DNA of 25,623 nucleotides from Acidimicrobiia bacterium (GTDB lineage Bacteria; Actinomycetota; Acidimicrobiia; Spongiisociales; UBA5794): assembly GCA_013003515.1 (NCBI GenBank), contig JABDIW010000074.1, positions 1 through 25,623 of the forward strand, written 5' to 3'. Shown one piece after another: positions 24,092-25,623 of the stretch (its first letter is position 1; each line of letters starts with the position of its first letter). The notes beneath the pieces are model-generated. The model saw only the letters and a program-made list of their open reading frames with translations, made no database searches and had not been told where the DNA came from. The position numbers and the translations under genes were made by a program.

Positions 24092-25623
24092 TCAGAGATA
24101 CTGACCAGGTGTCACGGCCTCGATGCTCCGTGATTCGTTATCGCCTTCGATGAGGGTGCGGACGTAGACGATGCGCTCGCCCTTCTTCCCGGAGATGCGA
24201 GCCCAGTCGTCGGGGTTCGTCGTGTTGGGCAGGTCCTCGTGCTCGCGGAACTCCTGGTTGATGGCAGCAAGCAGATCGGGGGTGGTGAGACCGCGGCGGC
24301 CCCCTGCGATCTCCCTCTTGATGGCGTCCTTCTTGGCCCGTCGCACGATGTTCTCGATCATCGCTCCGGAGGCGAAGTCCTTGAAGTACAGGGTCTCGCG
24401 ATCACCGTTGGCATAGGTGACCTCGAGGAACTTGTTGTCATCCGAGGTGTCGTACATCGCTTCGACGACCTTGTCGGCGACAGCATCGACCATGGCAGCC
24501 GGGCTGCCGTGTGACGCCAGTTCCTCCTCGTCGAAGGGCAGGTCCTCACGCAGATAGATCTTGAAGATCTGACGTGCCGCCTGCACGTTGGGTCGGTCGA
24601 TCTTGATCTTCACGTCGAGGCGACCGGGACGAAGGATGGCTGGGTCGATCAGGTCCTCCCGGTTGGAAGCACCGATGATGATGACGTTCTTAAGGGTTTC
24701 GACGCCGTCGAGCTCCGACAGCAGCTGGGGAACGATGGTGGATTCGACATCAGACGACACGCCGGACCCGCGGATTCGGAAGAGCGAATCCATCTCGTCG
24801 AAGAACACGATGACCGGCACGCCCTCATCGGACTTCTCCTTGGCCCGCTGGAAGATGAGCCGAATCTGCCGCTCGGTCTCACCGACGTACTTGTTGAGCA
24901 GCTCGGGGCCTTTGATGTTCAGGAAGTAGGAGCGGATGTCCTCATCGCCGGTCTTGGCCGCCACGGCCTTGGCGAGACTGTTGGCGACGGCCTTGGCGAT
25001 GAGCGTCTTCCCGCACCCGGGCGGCCCGTACAACAGGACGCCCTTGGGGGCGGCGAGGAAGTACTCATCGAAGCGGTCCTTGTGGACATAGGGAAGCTCC
25101 ACCGCATCCTGAATCGCCTCGATCTGGCCTGAGAGCCCACCGATCTGGTGGTACGTGATGTCGGGGACCTCTTCGAGGACCAGTTCCTCGACCTCGGGGC
25201 GCACCAGCTTCTCGAAGGCGAGGCCGGTCTTGGGATCCATCCGCACGTGGTCACCGACCCGCAAGAAGACGCCATCGAGCGTGCCGGCCTGTTCGACGAC
25301 ACGCTCCTCATCTGCGCGGCCGAGGATGATCAGGCGCCCGTCGCTCATCACCTCTTTGACGGTCACCACCTCCCCGCCGGGATCGAAGTCGCGGGTTCCG
25401 ATGACGGTGAACGCCTCGTTGAGGTAGACCTCTTGACCGCGCTCGAGCGCCTTGATCTCGATGGTGGGCTCGACGTTGACGCGCATCTTGCGACCGCCGG
25501 TGAAGACGTCGGCGGTGCCGTCCTCGTTGATCTGGAGCACCGTCCCGAACGGGTTGGGCGGGGCCGTGAGTTTCTCGACCTCGTCACGCAACAGCGCCAG
25601 CTGCTCCCGTGTCTCTTCGAGAG
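24092..25623 (-). CDS. mpa: Proteasome-associated ATPase Mpa/ARC (5' end outside window)
   Basis: Mpa is a hexameric AAA+ unfoldase that recognises Pup through its N-terminal coiled coil and threads clients into the 20S core. About 509 codons are visible. The first visible residues ([18 protein letters not shown]) are the end of the coiled coil, so the rest of that coil and the start codon lie past the window edge. Two OB-fold domains follow. The AAA+ domain has Walker A GPPGCGKT (25004-25027), Walker [10 protein letters not shown], and [17 protein letters not shown] with sensor and arginine-finger residues. The tail ends GQYL, the proteasome-docking end. In the same frame, no start codon before TTG at 25591 falls within the window. 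Confidence 0.97.
   Translation of the reverse strand, partial: LEETREQLALLRDEVEKLTAPPNPFGTVLQINEDGTADVFTGGRKMRVNVEPTIEIKALERGQEVYLNEAFTVIGTRDFDPGGEVVTVKEVMSDGRLIILGRADEERVVEQAGTLDGVFLRVGDHVRMDPKTGLAFEKLVRPEVEELVLEEVPDITYHQIGGLSGQIEAIQDAVELPYVHKDRFDEYFLAAPKGVLLYGPPGCGKTLIAKAVANSLAKAVAAKTGDEDIRSYFLNIKGPELLNKYVGETERQIRLIFQRAKEKSDEGVPVIVFFDEMDSLFRIRGSGVSSDVESTIVPQLLSELDGVETLKNVIIIGASNREDLIDPAILRPGRLDVKIKIDRPNVQAARQIFKIYLREDLPFDEEELASHGSPAAMVDAVADKVVEAMYDTSDDNKFLEVTYANGDRETLYFKDFASGAMIENIVRRAKKDAIKREIAGGRRGLTTPDLLAAINQEFREHEDLPNTTNPDDWARISGKKGERIVYVRTLIEGDNESRSIEAVTPGQYL

Noticed and set aside
22456..24153. A 565-codon open frame on the plus strand opposite dop and pup
   Set aside because: Dop and Pup on the other strand are unmistakable; the mirror frame has no recognisable domain and spans three gene boundaries.

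Overview
The window is a gene-dense, GC-rich stretch of chromosome from an actinomycete-type bacterium (phylum Actinomycetota). Three things point there. It has a complete Pup-proteasome cluster with the PafB/PafC regulators. It has two blocks of order that I recall from Mycobacterium tuberculosis: HAD phosphatase, short ORF, tlyA, nadK, recN, pyrG, ADP-ribose pyrophosphatase, xerD; and pafA-pafB-pafC followed by tatA-tatC-helY. It also has a DUF4193 protein and a polyprenol-phosphate-mannose synthase. The mycobacterial genes that lie between recN and pyrG (Rv1697 and Rv1698/mctB) are missing, so this is not a mycobacterium. A deep-branching class such as Acidimicrobiia is possible, but I cannot prove it from the sequence.

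Layout. 1-5662 (minus strand, transcribed right to left): a short acidic protein, then tlyA, nadK, recN, pyrG, a Nudix hydrolase and the first codons of xerD. 5701-6426 (plus): a rhomboid protease. 6428-7240 (minus): a HAD phosphatase. 7263-8881 (plus): a coupled DUF1015-HIT pair. 8878-12231 (minus): DUF4193, polyprenol-phosphate mannosyltransferase, GNAT, unknown protein, M20 peptidase, all overlapping. 12305-16755 (minus): tatA, tatC, helY, diacylglycerol-kinase-like lipid kinase. 16864-17151 (minus): a small zinc-ribbon protein. 17249-20505 (minus): pafC, pafB, pafA. 20588-20944 (plus): a DUF2007 membrane protein. 20948-25623 (minus): prcA, prcB, pup, dop and mpa, the last cut by the window edge.

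The genes work together mainly in the Pup-proteasome. PafA ligates Pup to lysines, Dop removes it, Mpa unfolds pupylated clients, and PrcA/PrcB degrade them. PafB/PafC form a WYL-type transcription regulator pair that in mycobacteria controls the DNA-damage response. Here Pup ends in Glu, so it is ready for ligation without deamidation by Dop.

The window is very compact. Most neighbours in an operon overlap by 4 to 11 bases (ATGA, GTGA or ATGAGTGA junctions), and the longest gene-free stretch is about 108 bases. I see no tRNA, rRNA, CRISPR array, insertion sequence or prophage. The likely novelties are modest: a CTG start for tlyA, matching leaderless-type promoters at pafA and pafB, a divergent membrane protein inside the proteasome cluster, and several small conserved-looking proteins of unknown function. 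I did not find a clearly new multi-gene system.
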